The notes: a model not told the origin generated them from the letters alone. A DNA stretch of 64,000 nucleotides from CAVQBP01 sp963710745 (GCA_963710745.1 CAVQBP010000007.1:124001-188000); one strand, 5' to 3'. Counted from the stretch's first letter, positions 8,813 through 21,000 are shown. Made by a program: numbers and translations.

Positions 8813-9802
8813 ATGAAATTGGAAAATATTGGTGAAGATGAAAGAAAAAAAATAAAAGAAAGAAAATTCCCGGCATGGATAAATCCAATGCTGGCGAAAT
8901 TAACTCATAATTATTTCTCTGATAAGAATTGGATATATGAAAAGAAACTTGACGGAGAAAGATGTTTAGTCTTTAAAGAGGGGAAAAAGATCAAAATAAT
9001 GTCCCGGAAAAAGAATTAAACCATGTCTACCCTGAAATAGTGGAAGCATTTAATAAACAAAAGCCGAAGAATTTTATTGTTGATGGTGAAATTGTAGCCT
9101 TTAAAGGTAAAGTTACAAGTTTTTCAAGACTCCAAAACAGGAAGCACCTGGCTACTGAAAAAGAAGCTGGAGAGAGCAATGTTCCGTTTTTTTTTATTTA
9201 TTCGATATACTTTATTTTGATAAATATGATTTAACCGGGCTTACATTACGTGAACGTAAATCAATATTAAAGAGCTCAATTACATTCGAGGATCCCGTTC
9301 GATATCTAATTTACCGAAATGAAGAAGGAAAAGAATATTTTAATCAAGCATGCAAAAAAAATGGGAAGGTTTAATTGCTAAAAAAGCTGATCGTGAATAC
9401 AAGTCTGGCAGAGCAAGTGATTGGTTAAAATTTAAGTGTTCTAAACGGCAGGAGTTTATAATCATCGGTTATTCTGATCCGAAAGGAGAGAGAATAGGGT
9501 TTGGTGCTTTACTAATTGGCTATTATGAAAAAGATAAATTAAAATATGCAGGAAAAGTTGGGACGGGTTTCGAAGATGATATGCTAAAATTCTTAAGCAG
9601 AAAATTAACTTCAATTGAAAGAAAAACTTCTCCATTAAAAGAAGAAGTAAAAGAAAAAAATGTACATTGGGTAAAGCCGGAACTAGTAGGTGAAGTTGGA
9701 TATACTGAGTGGACCGGAGATGGGAAATTAAGGCATCCCAGGTTTTTAGGATTAAGACGAAACAAAAATCCTGATAAAGTAATCAGGGAAGATAAAGGAT
9801 AA
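8813..9802 (+). pseudogene. LigD-type ATP-dependent DNA ligase domain, three frameshifts
   Basis: Three frames must be joined to read one ligase. The first (8813-9019) has the adenylation motif EKKLDGER with Lys45. The second (about 9013-9200) has FIVDGEIVAFKG (ligase motif III region). The third frame continues DILYFDKYDLTGL to about 9355, and a last part (9350-9802) has WEGLIAKKADREYKSG, SDWLKFKC and the OB-fold domain ending at a TAA. Each join needs one extra base, and each lies in a homopolymer: A5 at 9008-9012, T9 at 9187-9195, A8 at 9354-9361. The gene is the ligase half of a second LigD. The polymerase half follows 4 bp later. Slippage decay, assembly indels or transcriptional slippage could each explain it. 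Confidence 0.85.
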
Positions 9803-9806
9803 GATT

Positions 9807-10733
9807 ATGGGTAAAATGAATTTCGGCAGGTATTCTTTTAACATCTCACATGAAGAAAAAATTTTTTTCCCGAAAAGTAAAATTACAAAAGGCGGATTGA
9901 TAAACTATTATAATAATATTGCAGAAATAATGCTGCCGCATATTCAGGATCGTCCGGTATCTATGTTAAGACTACCCGACGGAATCAAAGGAGAATCCTT
10001 TTTCCAGAAAGAAGCTTCAGACTATTTTCCCGGATGGATCAAAACAAAAAAAATAAAGAAACAGGGAGGGAGTGTTCATCATGTTATCTGCAATAATAAA
10101 GCAACTTTGGTTTACCTTGCAAACCAGGCTTGTATAACACCGCATGTTTGGTTAAGTAAGATTAATAAACTTAATTATCCCGACCGGTTAATTTTTGATT
10201 TAGATCCCTCAGGAGAAAATTTTAACTTCAGTAAAGTAAAATCTTCAGCAGAAATCTTTTATAAATTTTTGAGCGAAGAATTAAAACTTAATACTTTTTT
10301 AATGACAACAGGTTCAAGAGGTTTGCATGTGGTTATTCCAATCTATGCTAATGATGATTTCGATAATGTAAGAGGATTTGGCCGGAATATAACAAAAATT
10401 ATTGCTGAAAGGCACCCGAAAGAGTTGACAATAGAAGTAAGGAAGAATAAAAGAAAGGGAAGAATATTTTTAGATACTGCAAGAAATGGATATGCACAAA
10501 CAGCAGTTCCGCCTTATTCCATAAGACCCAGAGAAAATGCTCCGGTCGCAGCTCCAATAGATTGGGATGAACTATCAAATAAGAAACTTGATTCTCAAAG
10601 CTACAATATTAAAAACATCTTTAAAAGATTAGATAAGATCCGCGATCCATGGAAAGATATAAATCAAAATAAAAATAGTCTGAAAAAAGCGGGTAAAATT
10701 CTAAATGATATTATGAAAGATGAATTAAGATAA
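9807..10733 (+). CDS. LigD polymerase/primase domain protein
   Basis: A 308-residue stand-alone polymerase domain of the archaeo-eukaryotic primase superfamily, as found in LigD. Family landmarks are RPVSMLRLPDGIKGESFFQK (about residues 50-69), the catalytic acidic motif LIFDLDPSGENF, TTGSRGLHVVIP and NGYAQTAVPPYSIRPR. The domain adds ribo- or deoxynucleotides at broken ends during non-homologous end joining. It lies 4 bp after the broken ligase part, so the pair looks like one LigD (ligase then polymerase) split in two. Unlike the ligase half it is intact. A complete LigD-like protein lies at 44216-46093. Confidence 0.9.
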   Translation: MGKMNFGRYSFNISHEEKIFFPKSKITKGGLINYYNNIAEIMLPHIQDRPVSMLRLPDGIKGESFFQKEASDYFPGWIKTKKIKKQGGSVHHVICNNKATLVYLANQACITPHVWLSKINKLNYPDRLIFDLDPSGENFNFSKVKSSAEIFYKFLSEELKLNTFLMTTGSRGLHVVIPIYANDDFDNVRGFGRNITKIIAERHPKELTIEVRKNKRKGRIFLDTARNGYAQTAVPPYSIRPRENAPVAAPIDWDELSNKKLDSQSYNIKNIFKRLDKIRDPWKDINQNKNSLKKAGKILNDIMKDELR

Positions 10734-10760
10734 ATGAATTCTCTAATTAATGATAAGGCA

Positions 10761-10781
10761 GCACAGAGTTGTTCTCTGTGC
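10761..10781. terminator. Bidirectional hairpin between LigD-pol and TonB genes
   Basis: GCACAGAG / CTCTGTGC, an 8-bp perfect stem with a 5-base loop, lies between two convergent genes. It probably stops both transcripts. Confidence 0.6.
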
Positions 10782-10801
10782 CGCATAAACTTTAAATCAC
10801 T

Positions 10802-11452
10802 TTATTGTAATTTGAAAGTAATTGGAATTGTCATCCGCACTTTTACTGGTTTTCCTCTTTGTCTTCCGGGAATAAATTTAGTCTGCTTAACTGCATCTAG
10901 TGCAATTTTATCTAATTGAGGGAAAAGAGATTTTGCTATTTGGGCATCTATTACATTTCCATTTTTATCTATTACCGCTAATACAATAACCTTTCCCTGG
11001 ATGTCGGCTTTCATTGCCAGGTCAGTATAATGTATTTTACTTTGTATTGCTTGTAGACCTCCAATTGGTTGAGGTAAATCCTCTACAACTACAAAAATAT
11101 CATTTTCATTTTCAATCGTTTTGTGAACTTCTACTCTTTCAGGAGGTTTATCTGCATTAGCATCAACAAATAGATCAGTTGACTCAAATTCGATATCCTT
11201 AATTTCGGGGTCCATTGAAATTTGAGGGATTACAGGTCTTGCTTTAGGAGGCGGTTCTGTTTGTTTAGTGGGCTCAACATATGCAGATATAATTAAATCC
11301 TGGCCTGGTTCAACATATTTTATTACTTCATTTTTTTGTGGTGAATATTTGAAAGCGGCAATTAAAAAAATAAGCGCAATTATTATACTTACTTCCAAAT
11401 TGCGATTATATTTTCCCCTTAAATCGGCTTTTGAAGTTTTATAAAGCGGCAT
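10802..11452 (-). CDS. TonB family protein (energy transducer)
   Basis: A 216-residue protein with one N-terminal membrane segment (VSIIIALIFLIAAF, about 22-35), a proline-rich periplasmic linker (EPTKQTEPPPKARPVIP) and a C-terminal TonB fold. In that fold the segment GKVIVLAVIDKNGNVIDA leads to the YP-like receptor-contact end IPGRQRGKPVKVRMTIPITF. TonB couples the proton gradient to outer-membrane receptors. ExbB/ExbD are not in the window. Two TonB-dependent receptors are, one broken and one intact. It is on the same strand and 93 bp downstream of the DUF2207 gene. Confidence 0.88.
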   Translation of the reverse strand: MPLYKTSKADLRGKYNRNLEVSIIIALIFLIAAFKYSPQKNEVIKYVEPGQDLIISAYVEPTKQTEPPPKARPVIPQISMDPEIKDIEFESTDLFVDANADKPPERVEVHKTIENENDIFVVVEDLPQPIGGLQAIQSKIHYTDLAMKADIQGKVIVLAVIDKNGNVIDAQIAKSLFPQLDKIALDAVKQTKFIPGRQRGKPVKVRMTIPITFKLQ

Positions 11453-11545
11453 GATTCCTCCTTTAATGTTTAACTATCCTCCTTGGGAATGAGTATGGAT
11501 ATTATACTTAAAGAGAGGATTATAGTTCCTGGGAACTGATAAATT

Positions 11546-13612
11546 TTACCAGCCGCCTCCGCCGCCGCCTCCGCCGCCGCCTCCGGAAGAACCGCCGCCG
11601 CCCGAGCTTGACCCCGGAGCAGTTGATGATGAAGAGATTGCATTTGAAAATGAATCGCAAAATGATGATGTAAATCCATCTGTGGAGAAATTATTCCAGT
11701 TTGATCCCGAATACCAGACAGGATGATAAGTGCTTTTTACGACACTGCTTGTATTAATAATAGATGCAAACTGCAAAGCCCAATCATTTTCAACATCAAG
11801 GGCCAAAGCATATGGTAAGTATTTCTCAAACAACCGGGGAGTTCTTTCTGGAGAGTTAATTATGTTCAGTCTTTCTTTCTCGGCTGCAGAAAGATACATT
11901 TTAAATCCTTCGATCTTATCGAGTAGCTTCCTTCCTGCCAGTGTTGGTGCTTTCAATAAATGATAGAATAAAATATTTATAAAAACCAGGGCTGCCAAAA
12001 TGATTGGTGTTAAATAAGAGCTTTGAGTGGATAGGAAATATATACCGGCTAATTCTCCTAAAAAGAATGGAATAGCAAAACCTGTTATAAACAATGCTCC
12101 GACAATTCCCGACACTTTAATTTTGCCTCTGCCGGCAACTCCCACCCAGGCTTTATATACAGTAATTATCAGGAATACAACACCGATGCTCCAGAGACTC
12201 AGCCAGATTGTAATAAACATTTGGTCCGATGAACCAAGCATCCCCATAATGGCAATAAATATTATTGATAATACTGCTCCTGCTATAAATTCTTTCTTAT
12301 TATTTAAAAAATAAATTTTTTCATAACTGTTTTTTAATGCCTTTTTTAATTCGTTTATTGAAGCACTTAATATTGTATGATTTTTTTGATCGAGTTCCAG
12401 AATAGACTGTTCCTTTCCAGATTGTTCTGTAGTATTTTGCGGCAATCTTCTTACAAGTCTGGATGAGATTGTATTAACAGCTTTTTTTAAAAATGAATTT
12501 CCTAATGGTATTTTGTCTTCGATTTGATTAAGAACCTTTTCATAATCTATCGTTGAACCATTTGATTTAAAGATCAGTTTTGATGCAATCTTTTTCTCCT
12601 CTGTAGTTAATATCTCTTCACTGGCTTTTTCTCTGATAAGAATGAATTTTCCATCATCCTCTTTAATTGATAAATATCCTTTTACTGCCATATTAATAAT
12701 GGAAGCAGCAAAAGTTTTATTATCGTAACCCATTCGTTTAATATAACGCATTGCGGCGGGTGAGAAATTATCAGGCGGAACATACTGGGGAATTATAGTC
12801 CCTTTCTCCGGATCTTTCCCTACTTTTTTCCAGATTAGCAGATAATAAATAAATACAATAAAGAAACCGATTATCCCAATAAGAAGATTTAAATTATCCG
12901 AAATAAAAAATCCTAATTTAACTTCGGCTGCAGGCTCTTTCACATAACCTTTCGGCCATTCCACAACAATAGTTAATCCTTCCCTTGGACCCAGTATTCT
13001 TTCTGTATAAAATTCAGCAGTGCTTATACTTATTGAATTATTATAATCATTTCCTCTTGAACCGAAGGAGCCGGTAAAGGCCAAACATTTAATTTTATCC
13101 GATGATATATTAGGAGGTAAATGAACTATTGCCGAGATCTTTTCGATATTAAAAGCCCATCCGTTTCCTGTAACATTCCAGTATAACTCATCATGATCCT
13201 TAAAAAATCCTATCTGCCGGTTTGTTTTATATTTAATAGTATATGTATGAATGCCATATTTTAAGTAGTAATTTTTATTCCCGATATAAATTCTTTTTCC
13301 ATCCGATAAATCTTCTATTCTAAAATTATCAGGTTTGCCGTCTCTTAAAATTTCCTTAACCGTAAAATCCACTATATAATTATTTCCATAAGTGTCTTTA
13401 TAATGTGTCGGAAAATCTCTAAAGATCCCGTGCTTTATCAGATCTCCTTGAGTTAGGATGGTTATTGTTTCAGTGACAAGCATTGAAGCATCGGGTTCTA
13501 CTGTAATATCACTATTAAAAGATAAAATTCTTTCCTGACTTAATAAAAAAGATTGGAACAATAAAAGGAACAAAATAATTTTTAATGGTGATAATAAATT
13601 TAAGTTAGGCAA
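11546..13612 (-). CDS. DUF2207 membrane protein with poly-glycine tail
   Basis: A 688-residue protein with a signal peptide (residues 1-26), an extracytoplasmic DUF2207 domain (SFNSDITVEPDASMLVTE onward), and membrane helices near residues 232-251, 440-460, 465-485 and two more around 500-555. The C-terminus is low complexity, ending in about twenty Gly and Ser residues and a Trp. This architecture is common for DUF2207 proteins, which are often paired with LemA. Its start overlaps the end of lemA by 8 bp, so the two are translated together. The role is unknown. Confidence 0.88.
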   Translation of the reverse strand: MPNLNLLSPLKIILFLLLFQSFLLSQERILSFNSDITVEPDASMLVTETITILTQGDLIKHGIFRDFPTHYKDTYGNNYIVDFTVKEILRDGKPDNFRIEDLSDGKRIYIGNKNYYLKYGIHTYTIKYKTNRQIGFFKDHDELYWNVTGNGWAFNIEKISAIVHLPPNISSDKIKCLAFTGSFGSRGNDYNNSISISTAEFYTERILGPREGLTIVVEWPKGYVKEPAAEVKLGFFISDNLNLLIGIIGFFIVFIYYLLIWKKVGKDPEKGTIIPQYVPPDNFSPAAMRYIKRMGYDNKTFAASIINMAVKGYLSIKEDDGKFILIREKASEEILTTEEKKIASKLIFKSNGSTIDYEKVLNQIEDKIPLGNSFLKKAVNTISSRLVRRLPQNTTEQSGKEQSILELDQKNHTILSASINELKKALKNSYEKIYFLNNKKEFIAGAVLSIIFIAIMGMLGSSDQMFITIWLSLWSIGVVFLIITVYKAWVGVAGRGKIKVSGIVGALFITGFAIPFFLGELAGIYFLSTQSSYLTPIILAALVFINILFYHLLKAPTLAGRKLLDKIEGFKMYLSAAEKERLNIINSPERTPRLFEKYLPYALALDVENDWALQFASIINTSSVVKSTYHPVWYSGSNWNNFSTDGFTSSFCDSFSNAISSSSTAPGSSSGGGGSSGGGGGGGGGGGW
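11549..11602 (-). repeat. GCC/GCG-rich codon repeat encoding poly-glycine
   Basis: A run of CCGCCGCC and CCTCCGCC units on the plus strand encodes the glycine tail of the DUF2207 protein. It is strikingly GC-rich in an AT-rich window. Such tracts are prone to copy-number change. Confidence 0.7.
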
Positions 13613-14162
13613 ACTTAACCTCCTGAATTTCTTTTTCCGAAACCAGGGTTATTTCAAAAAATTGCTCTTGCTTGAACTTACAAACAGCAGCTATAACATT
13701 ACTAGGAATTGATTCAACGCTGATGTTGTAATTACGGACAGTGCCGTTATAGTATCTCCTGGCATACTGTATTTGTTCTTCTATTTCAGATAATTGCTTT
13801 TGCAGATCAAGAAAATTCTGGCTGGCTTTTAAGTCTGGGTAACCTTCAGCCACTGCAAAAAGATTTTTAAGCATTCCCGATAATTCGGATTCGGTTTTTG
13901 CTTTTTCTCCTATGTTATTCAGTTTGATTGTCCGGCTTCTAAGGTTAGCAATTTTTTCAAAAAGATTTTTTTCATGTGAAGAATAGCCTTTAACTGTTTC
14001 AACAAGGTTCGGTATTAAATTATAACGCCGTTTAAGTTGAACATCAATACCGCTCCAGGCTTCTTTAATTAAATTTTTTTCTTTAATGAAAGAATTATAA
14101 GTAACTATAGCCCAAACGATAAAAAAGATGACAAATGAAGCAGAAATCAGGAATAGCGGCAT
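13605..14162 (-). CDS. LemA family protein
   Basis: A 185-residue LemA protein with an N-terminal membrane helix (about 3-23, LFLISASFVIFFIVWAIV) and a helical cytosolic or periplasmic body. The body has the family segment WSGIDVQLKRRYNLIPNLVE (about 36-55), followed by YPDLKASQNFLDLQKQL and RRYYNGTVRNYN. LemA proteins are widespread and often sit next to DUF2207 or TPM-domain membrane proteins, as here. Molecular function is not established. It is first of a two-gene unit. Confidence 0.92.
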   Translation of the reverse strand: MPLFLISASFVIFFIVWAIVTYNSFIKEKNLIKEAWSGIDVQLKRRYNLIPNLVETVKGYSSHEKNLFEKIANLRSRTIKLNNIGEKAKTESELSGMLKNLFAVAEGYPDLKASQNFLDLQKQLSEIEEQIQYARRYYNGTVRNYNISVESIPSNVIAAVCKFKQEQFFEITLVSEKEIQEVKFA

Positions 14163-14360
14163 TAATTTTCTCCGGTTTAGTTTTTATACAAAAACAAAAT
14201 ATATGCCATGAAAATATAAAAAGTATTACATGATAAATTAATAATTATTCTTATTATTAAAAGAAAAATCGTTAGCTACTGAATTTTTTACATGATGGGG
14301 ATAATTAATCTGTAACAATTAAATGTGGTTTCTGATGATATCCTATTTAGAAAAGAGAGA

Positions 14361-14383
14361 CCCGATTTTATTTTAAAATCGGG
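14361..14383 (-). terminator. Terminator of spoVG
   Basis: CCCGATTTTA / TAAAATCGGG forms a 10-bp perfect stem with a 3-base loop. It lies 31 bp beyond the spoVG stop on the minus strand. Confidence 0.7.
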
Positions 14384-14413
14384 CCCGTTATAAATTGATC
14401 AGGAATTAATTTA

Positions 14414-14662
14414 TCAGTTTTGTCTGCCATATTCGCTTAGTGCCATTTCCTGTAAATTTTCCTTCATTTCTCTTGGAAGAATTACATTCTCGTAAAATTT
14501 ACCATCCTTACCTCTTTCGTCCGGTGATGAAATAAACAATCCTTTTGTTCCATCAACAACACGAAAACCTTTAATAATAATTCCGTCCTGAGTTTGTACG
14601 TCAAAAAATGCCAAGGTTTTGCTGGAACTATTATGAAGTGCATTCATTCGAACAATTTTCAT
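14414..14662 (-). CDS. spoVG: SpoVG family regulator
   Basis: An 82-residue protein matching SpoVG along its whole length. It has the core GFRVVDGTKGLFISSPDERG (about 34-53) and the C-terminal helix region KENLQEMALSEY. SpoVG proteins are small nucleic-acid-binding regulators, first studied in Firmicutes septation and sporulation. Homologues occur in many non-sporulating bacteria. The gene is monocistronic with a clear terminator and a GGAGG-type site (AGGGAGGTTC on the minus strand) ahead of the ATG. Confidence 0.85.
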   Translation of the reverse strand: MKIVRMNALHNSSSKTLAFFDVQTQDGIIIKGFRVVDGTKGLFISSPDERGKDGKFYENVILPREMKENLQEMALSEYGRQN

Positions 14663-15013
14663 TTTGAACCTCCCTTTTTTGTTTTTTGAAATACCCGTCT
14701 ACTTACAGGTATAAATTGTATAACTAATTAATTATTAATGAAAATATTATAGTAAATAAATCCGGATTGGAAATACATCCGTGGCTCTATTTTGTTTTGG
14801 CCAGGTAAAAGGATAAAAGTTATCCTTAAATATTTCCGGAGATATAATGGCTCGAATAAGCTACGAATTGAACAGTAAAGGGTTTTGCCCTTAAAAGACC
14901 CCTAGGGTAAAAAATTTACTTTTCAAGGTAAGTCATACAAACAAAAAAAACAAGTAAATTTGAAAAAAAATTATTTTTTTTTCTGATGCAATTTTTAGTA
15001 GTAACTAAAATAT
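14663..15013. other. Intergenic region between spoVG and the alpha-2-macroglobulin gene
   Basis: No coding frame is supported. The 5' part should hold the spoVG promoter. The end next to the alpha-2-macroglobulin stop is very A-rich (about 14938-14990). Confidence 0.6.
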
Positions 15014-18000
15014 TTATTTTATTTCTACTCTTATTCCTTCCGAATGACTGGAAAATTCGGGAGCATACATAGACTGAATTGAAGTAATACCGTTTGAAAA
15101 ATTTCCTTTATAAGTTGCTCTCAGTTCATATTCAAAAACATATGTGCCTTTAGGCAGATAGTTAATAAAGAAATTTGTTGCTGCATCTTTTGTGCTTTCG
15201 TAATACCACAGACCATCCTGGTATTTACTCTGAGATAATACACTAACCGGTTCAAAACCCGCTGCTCGCATGTCTTTTAAATGAACAAATTCCATATCAC
15301 GATCAACTCTTATTTCAATTCTTACTTTTATTAAATCTCCAGGGACTAATCTTGTATTTTCAGCTACCGGAGAAATTTTAGGTCCGGTAGAAGTATTCTG
15401 CTGCAGAAATAATTTTTTATTTATATTTAATTCTGTTTCTGAAGATGTAATTTTATCAAGCTGTTCAAAATATTGCCAGTACAATGAACCCCATGCTACA
15501 ACTTTATTATTATTTGTAACAGTTACTTCACCCATGACTGGATTGATTTGCTCACCATTCCATGAAGTCCTGAAATAACCGGTTCCCGCTTCAGGTTTGT
15601 TTGTACCTTCCAACTTATTTTGATCAACAACCTGGTTACCTATTTTTATTGTAGCTGGTTTATTTTCGGAAAGCCAGTCGGTACCTCTTAACAAAAGTGC
15701 ATAACAGGCATCAGCGGTTGCTTTGGTTGTCTTCCAATCCTGAACTTGTTTCTGCTTGAGAAGCCAGATTTTCATTTCATCGACTGATTTTTCATCATGG
15801 GCAATTTCATCAAATGCCTCAATTAATAATGATTGTGTTTCGATAGGAGCCTGATACCAGTACCAGCCGTTTTCCAGCTTAAAGTACATGCCCGTATCAT
15901 TATTATAAACGGCATTTTCATTTAGTGATTTTATTATTGCATCAGCCGTTTTTGTATCGTTTAATCTAAATAAAGCTAATGCAATCATTCCCTGCATATA
16001 TTTATTATTTGAAAGCCAATAAGTTTGTGCCTGGTTTTTCCAGTAATTAAAGGCGGTTTTAAAATTAGCCGGTACAGGTAAATCCATAAAATATGTTCTG
16101 GCATATAAATATTGAATTTGAATATAGCTTATATTCTTTTGTGATAAATCAACTTTATGCTCTAAAAGATTTTGATAATCTTCGTCCATTTTTATATCTA
16201 AATAATTAACTCCCTTTTTAATCATATTCCAGGTGAAATTATTACTGCGAACATTTGTTACTCCAAGCTTATCAAGATGTCCCATACCTGCTATAATATA
16301 CTGAGTTATATACCTGTTTTCAGGCATACCCGGAAACCAGGGCCATCCGCCGTTTTCAAGCTGATTATCACGAAGCTTTTGTTCAGCTGCTGATAGTTCG
16401 CTTGACATTTTTGAAATGTCAAAAAGTAAACCTACACGTTTTTTCCGTTCTGTTTCGCTCTGTGAATTCAAAACCCATGGAGTTTCTTCCAGCAGAATAT
16501 TTTTTAGGTCCTGGTTTTTCTCCAGATTTGAAAGAAGAGCCTTCTTATCAATATTTTTCCAGCTTTCAAATACAGCTTTAATTCCGGGGTTTGAATTTGC
16601 AATATGCGCAGCAATACTATTTGCATAAAACCTGCTGAAAATTTGCTCGGAACACTCATAAGGATACTCCATCAAATAGGGGAGTGCCTGAATTGCATAC
16701 CAGGCAGGGTTTGAAGTAAACTCAAGTGTTAGTTTGTAATTTTTTAGGGTCGTGGATTTATTATATTTTAATTTGTCAAAAACAAATGTCCTGGTTGTCA
16801 TTCCTTTAACCGGGAGAGGTAAAGACTCGGTAACAAGCATTCTGTTTGGTAAAACAGGTAAAGCATTCTCTTCACCGTCTGAAAAATTATCTGTCTTGGC
16901 AAGGACTTTATAAGTTATCGCATCAGCCACCCCAACAGGTATATGTAGCTTCCAGCTCAAACCGGTACTCTGGTTTTTATTTATTCTGAATTTTATTACT
17001 GAACTATCATTTCCAAATAGACTATCAACCGGTTTCATAGTGAAGGAATTATATAATTTAAGAGTTGCTGAACCGGATAAGTCATTCTCCGAAAGGTTAG
17101 AAACTTTTGCTGTGAAATAAATTGTATCACCTTCCCTGAAGAAACGCGGGGGATTCGACTGAACCATCAATTCTTTTTGAGTAACAGTTTCTTTAGTTAA
17201 AAAACCGTATTTTAAATCTTTTGTATGGGCAAAAGCCATGAATTTCCAGCGGGTTAATGCTTCCGGGGCAGTAAAAGAAATTATGATTTCACCATTTTCA
17301 TCTGTTTTAAGATGAGGATAAAAGAAAGCTGTTTCACCTAAATTTTTTCTTGCAGATATATTTTGAAAACCGGCATTTTGACTTTTCTCTTTTTCTTCTG
17401 CGGTTCCGCTTAAACTAATATCTTGCTTTACTCCATCTTTATCTGCTTCCATTGCCAGGAATTCAGCTTGCTGCGGAGCTTCTATTTTCGAAGAATTTAC
17501 TGCAGATTTGTAAACAACGCCTGGCGAACGGGCATATCCATAGCTGAAAAAATTAAATCCAAAATAATTAAGATGATCATAGGACATAGAAGGAAATGAA
17601 ATATATTGGTTCCAGTTTTGCTCATACAAGCGGGAATTAATTTGTGTAAAGGAATTCCCCGGGCTCCATATTCTCCGGCTGTAAGTATAAATTGGATAAA
17701 TATTTAAACTCCAGTTATTAGCTGCGAAAGCATCTAATGAGGCATCATACATGGAAGCAAGCAATTCTGCTGCTTCCTTTTCACCTTTTGGTCCGGATAT
17801 CTTAATATTCCATTCTTCCTTTTCACCGGGTGTTATTTTATCTCTGAATGTTTCTGTAGAAATATTTAGATGTTTATTTGTCCACGGCACATTAATTATT
17901 ATGCTTTTATTGAAATTTTCATTATTTACAGTTGAAATAAAATTAGCAATCAGATTTCCCCTGTATTCTTCTTTTACCGGTATCTCAATTTTTTTCTGTT

Positions 18001-21000
18001 CATTATTAAGAGTTAACCATTTTGAGAGTATTGTTTTGCCGTCATATTCAAGTTCATATAAAACTTTGACATTTTCTTCTGCCGATCCTATTAACAATCC
18101 GGCAGTTTCTCCCGGCTCCGCTGAAGTTTTTAATTCTGCAAACCAGTTTGCTTTATTTAGAGGTATATTATCCGAAGAGGGATTAAAAAGTGTAAAATAT
18201 TTTTTTATTTCGATTGGAGTGCCGTTTTTATCTTTGGTATTTATCGTTAATACATAAGCGCCTGCATGCCAGTGCTTTACTTCATTATTAATATTTAACA
18301 TTGAACTGTCTGTAGTTATGAATGAAATATTATAGACTTCTTTCCCGTTTTTCCAGTTATAAATTTTGTCTTCGTCATTATATATATCGTGGGGAAATAA
18401 TTTATAAAATTCTTCTTCAGATAAAATGAATTCATCCGGTTTTTCCCACATTCTTTTTCTAAAGATTCTTTTAGGTTCAATCAGCTTGTAGATTTTAACA
18501 TTAAACTTGGCCGGCTGGAATTCTCCGCTGAGGTTTGTACTGGTAATTCTGTAAGGATTTGTATCAAGTTTGTTAATAGTTTCGGGAATTTGGATGTCCG
18601 CCTTCAAAGAAATGTATCCGGCGCTTACTGCAGTCTGAGCACTATGGGTTTCACCTGTAATATCAACTACATCTACATAAACTGTATAGTTAAAAATTGT
18701 ATTATCTTTTTTTGAATAAGAAAGATCCTGAACTAACTGAAAATCAAAATTAAATTCTCCATTATTATTGGTTTTTACAGCTCCGTTTGTTATTTCCATA
18801 TCCGGTTTACTATGTCCCCAATACCACCAGTAATAAGGAACGATAGTTCTTCTAACTACCCTGTATTTAACAGTTGCATTATCCAGGTTAACTCCCGAAT
18901 ATGTTTTTGCATATCCCGATATATTTACAGTGTCATTTAGTGAATAATCACCTTTGATATTATTTAAATTAACTTCAAATTGGGGACGTTTATATTCTTC
19001 AACCCTGAATGATTGCACACCTGATTCGTTTCTTATCGTCATTATTCCCGTTAATACTCCCGATGGAGCAATGAATTTACCATCAAATGAACCGTAATCG
19101 TTTGTCCTTAAATTAAGCTCTGAAATTTTCTGATTATTAACATCATATAATGCAACAGTTGTAGCTGTATTTGTCTTGATGTGATTTTCTTTTTTGCCGT
19201 CGGTTTCAATCATCAATCCTTTAAAGAAAATAGTTTGTCCGGGGCGGTAAATTGCCCTGTCTAAGAAGAAAAATGTTTTTGTTACTGTTCTGTTATTATA
19301 ATTATAGTAATAAGGATAAATATTTTGAGATCTGAACCTGTCATTCTTTTTTTGCAGCAGAACCTGGAGATTATAAAGTCTTTCCGGGCGTTTAATTTCC
19401 CACAGACCGTTTTTATCTGTATGTCCCGATTGAATTAAATCTGTAACATACCTGCTGTTTTTCCCGTCATATCTTTGCTGGAATAAACTAATATCAGCCT
19501 CCGGAACAGGATCTCCCGATTTCCTATCCTGGACGAGAAAGCGAATTTTATTATCACTGTATGAATAGTTATAACTTAGATTTGTTGCCCATGAATAACC
19601 ATATGCAACAGCATTTTTATCGTATTCGAAATTTTTATCAGTTCCGGCAAGAATTAAATAATGTCCCGCTTTTAATTCCGGGATAGGTACTTCAACCGAA
19701 TGCTGCTGAAAGTCTTTTTCATCAGGAAGATTTGTATTCCACTCCTTAATAAATTTTTGATCTCGAAAATAATCCGCCAGAGTTTTATTAATTAATTTTT
19801 CTGATTTATCTTCTTTTGATTTATCCCAGGGAATTATCCGAAAATAAACTTTGCCAACATTAGTATATTTAATAAATGCCCGGAAAGGTTGGTCGGCCAG
19901 GTTAGCATATTCAACTTTAAAATCCAGGTCTTTATGCAGGATTTGGGTTTTTAATGCTTCGCAAGCCCGGGCACCTGTTGTACCGGGAAATTTTTTAATT
20001 GCAGCTTCACAAATATCATATGCCTTCTTCTTATCCCATTTGTGTAGCGAATTAGTTTCAGGATTATATTGTTCCCCTTTTTCCCAATAGTAATTGGCCT
20101 TATTATATAATATTATAGAAGAAAATGGGATTATTGAATATTCCGGCTCCATTTCATTTAAAGCTTTAAGATATAGACTATCTTTATATTCGATAACACT
20201 GTTACTCTTCATGAAATTTAATCTTTTAAGATCTATATCTATTAAAGGAGCTTTTTCCGGATCATTTATATGAAATGAAATTAGTTCCTGAAATAATTTT
20301 GCGGCGAGATATTTTAATGAAAGGGAATCATCCGATTTAAAATTAAGTTTTATAAATTTTTTTGCAGTTGAAAAAATACCGGGATCTTTTAACTCAAATT
20401 TATAAACCGGTTCTGTAACCGATGCTTCTTCATTCATATAAAAATCCAGAGCGCGGTTTGCAAGTAAATCAAATAAGGTAGGACGTAAATAAGTTCTATT
20501 CTTATATTCTACCAGTATGTCTTTAATGGAGGAAACAGGAATGTTTTTTAGACTATCTTCACTTACCAAAGAGGAATGATATAATTTTATAATTTCCTTT
20601 AAAAGCCGTGTGAGATCCCATGTTTCAAAATCATTATTGTCAAAATTAATTGTCTCTGTCCGGTTAATAAACCTATACCGGTTTTGCTGATAATACTGCA
20701 AGTAAGCTTCGGCAAGAATTGACTGCAGAATAGGTTTTGCAGGCAATGATAATGAATCAATACTGTTTTTAATCTGGCTGATAACTTTTTTATTACTGTT
20801 TTCTTCGGTATAGTTAATATATTTTAGTTTGTAAATTAAAGCCTTTATTATTTGGGGGGAATTGTTTTCTTCTTTTGCATTTTGATAAATCTGTTCAACA
20901 ATAGTTAAAGCAGAACGTGTAAGACCTGCTCTCTCAAGCGAGTCAACTTTGCTCCATGATTCCTTATTACCCCGATAACTATCTAACTTAATATCAATTT

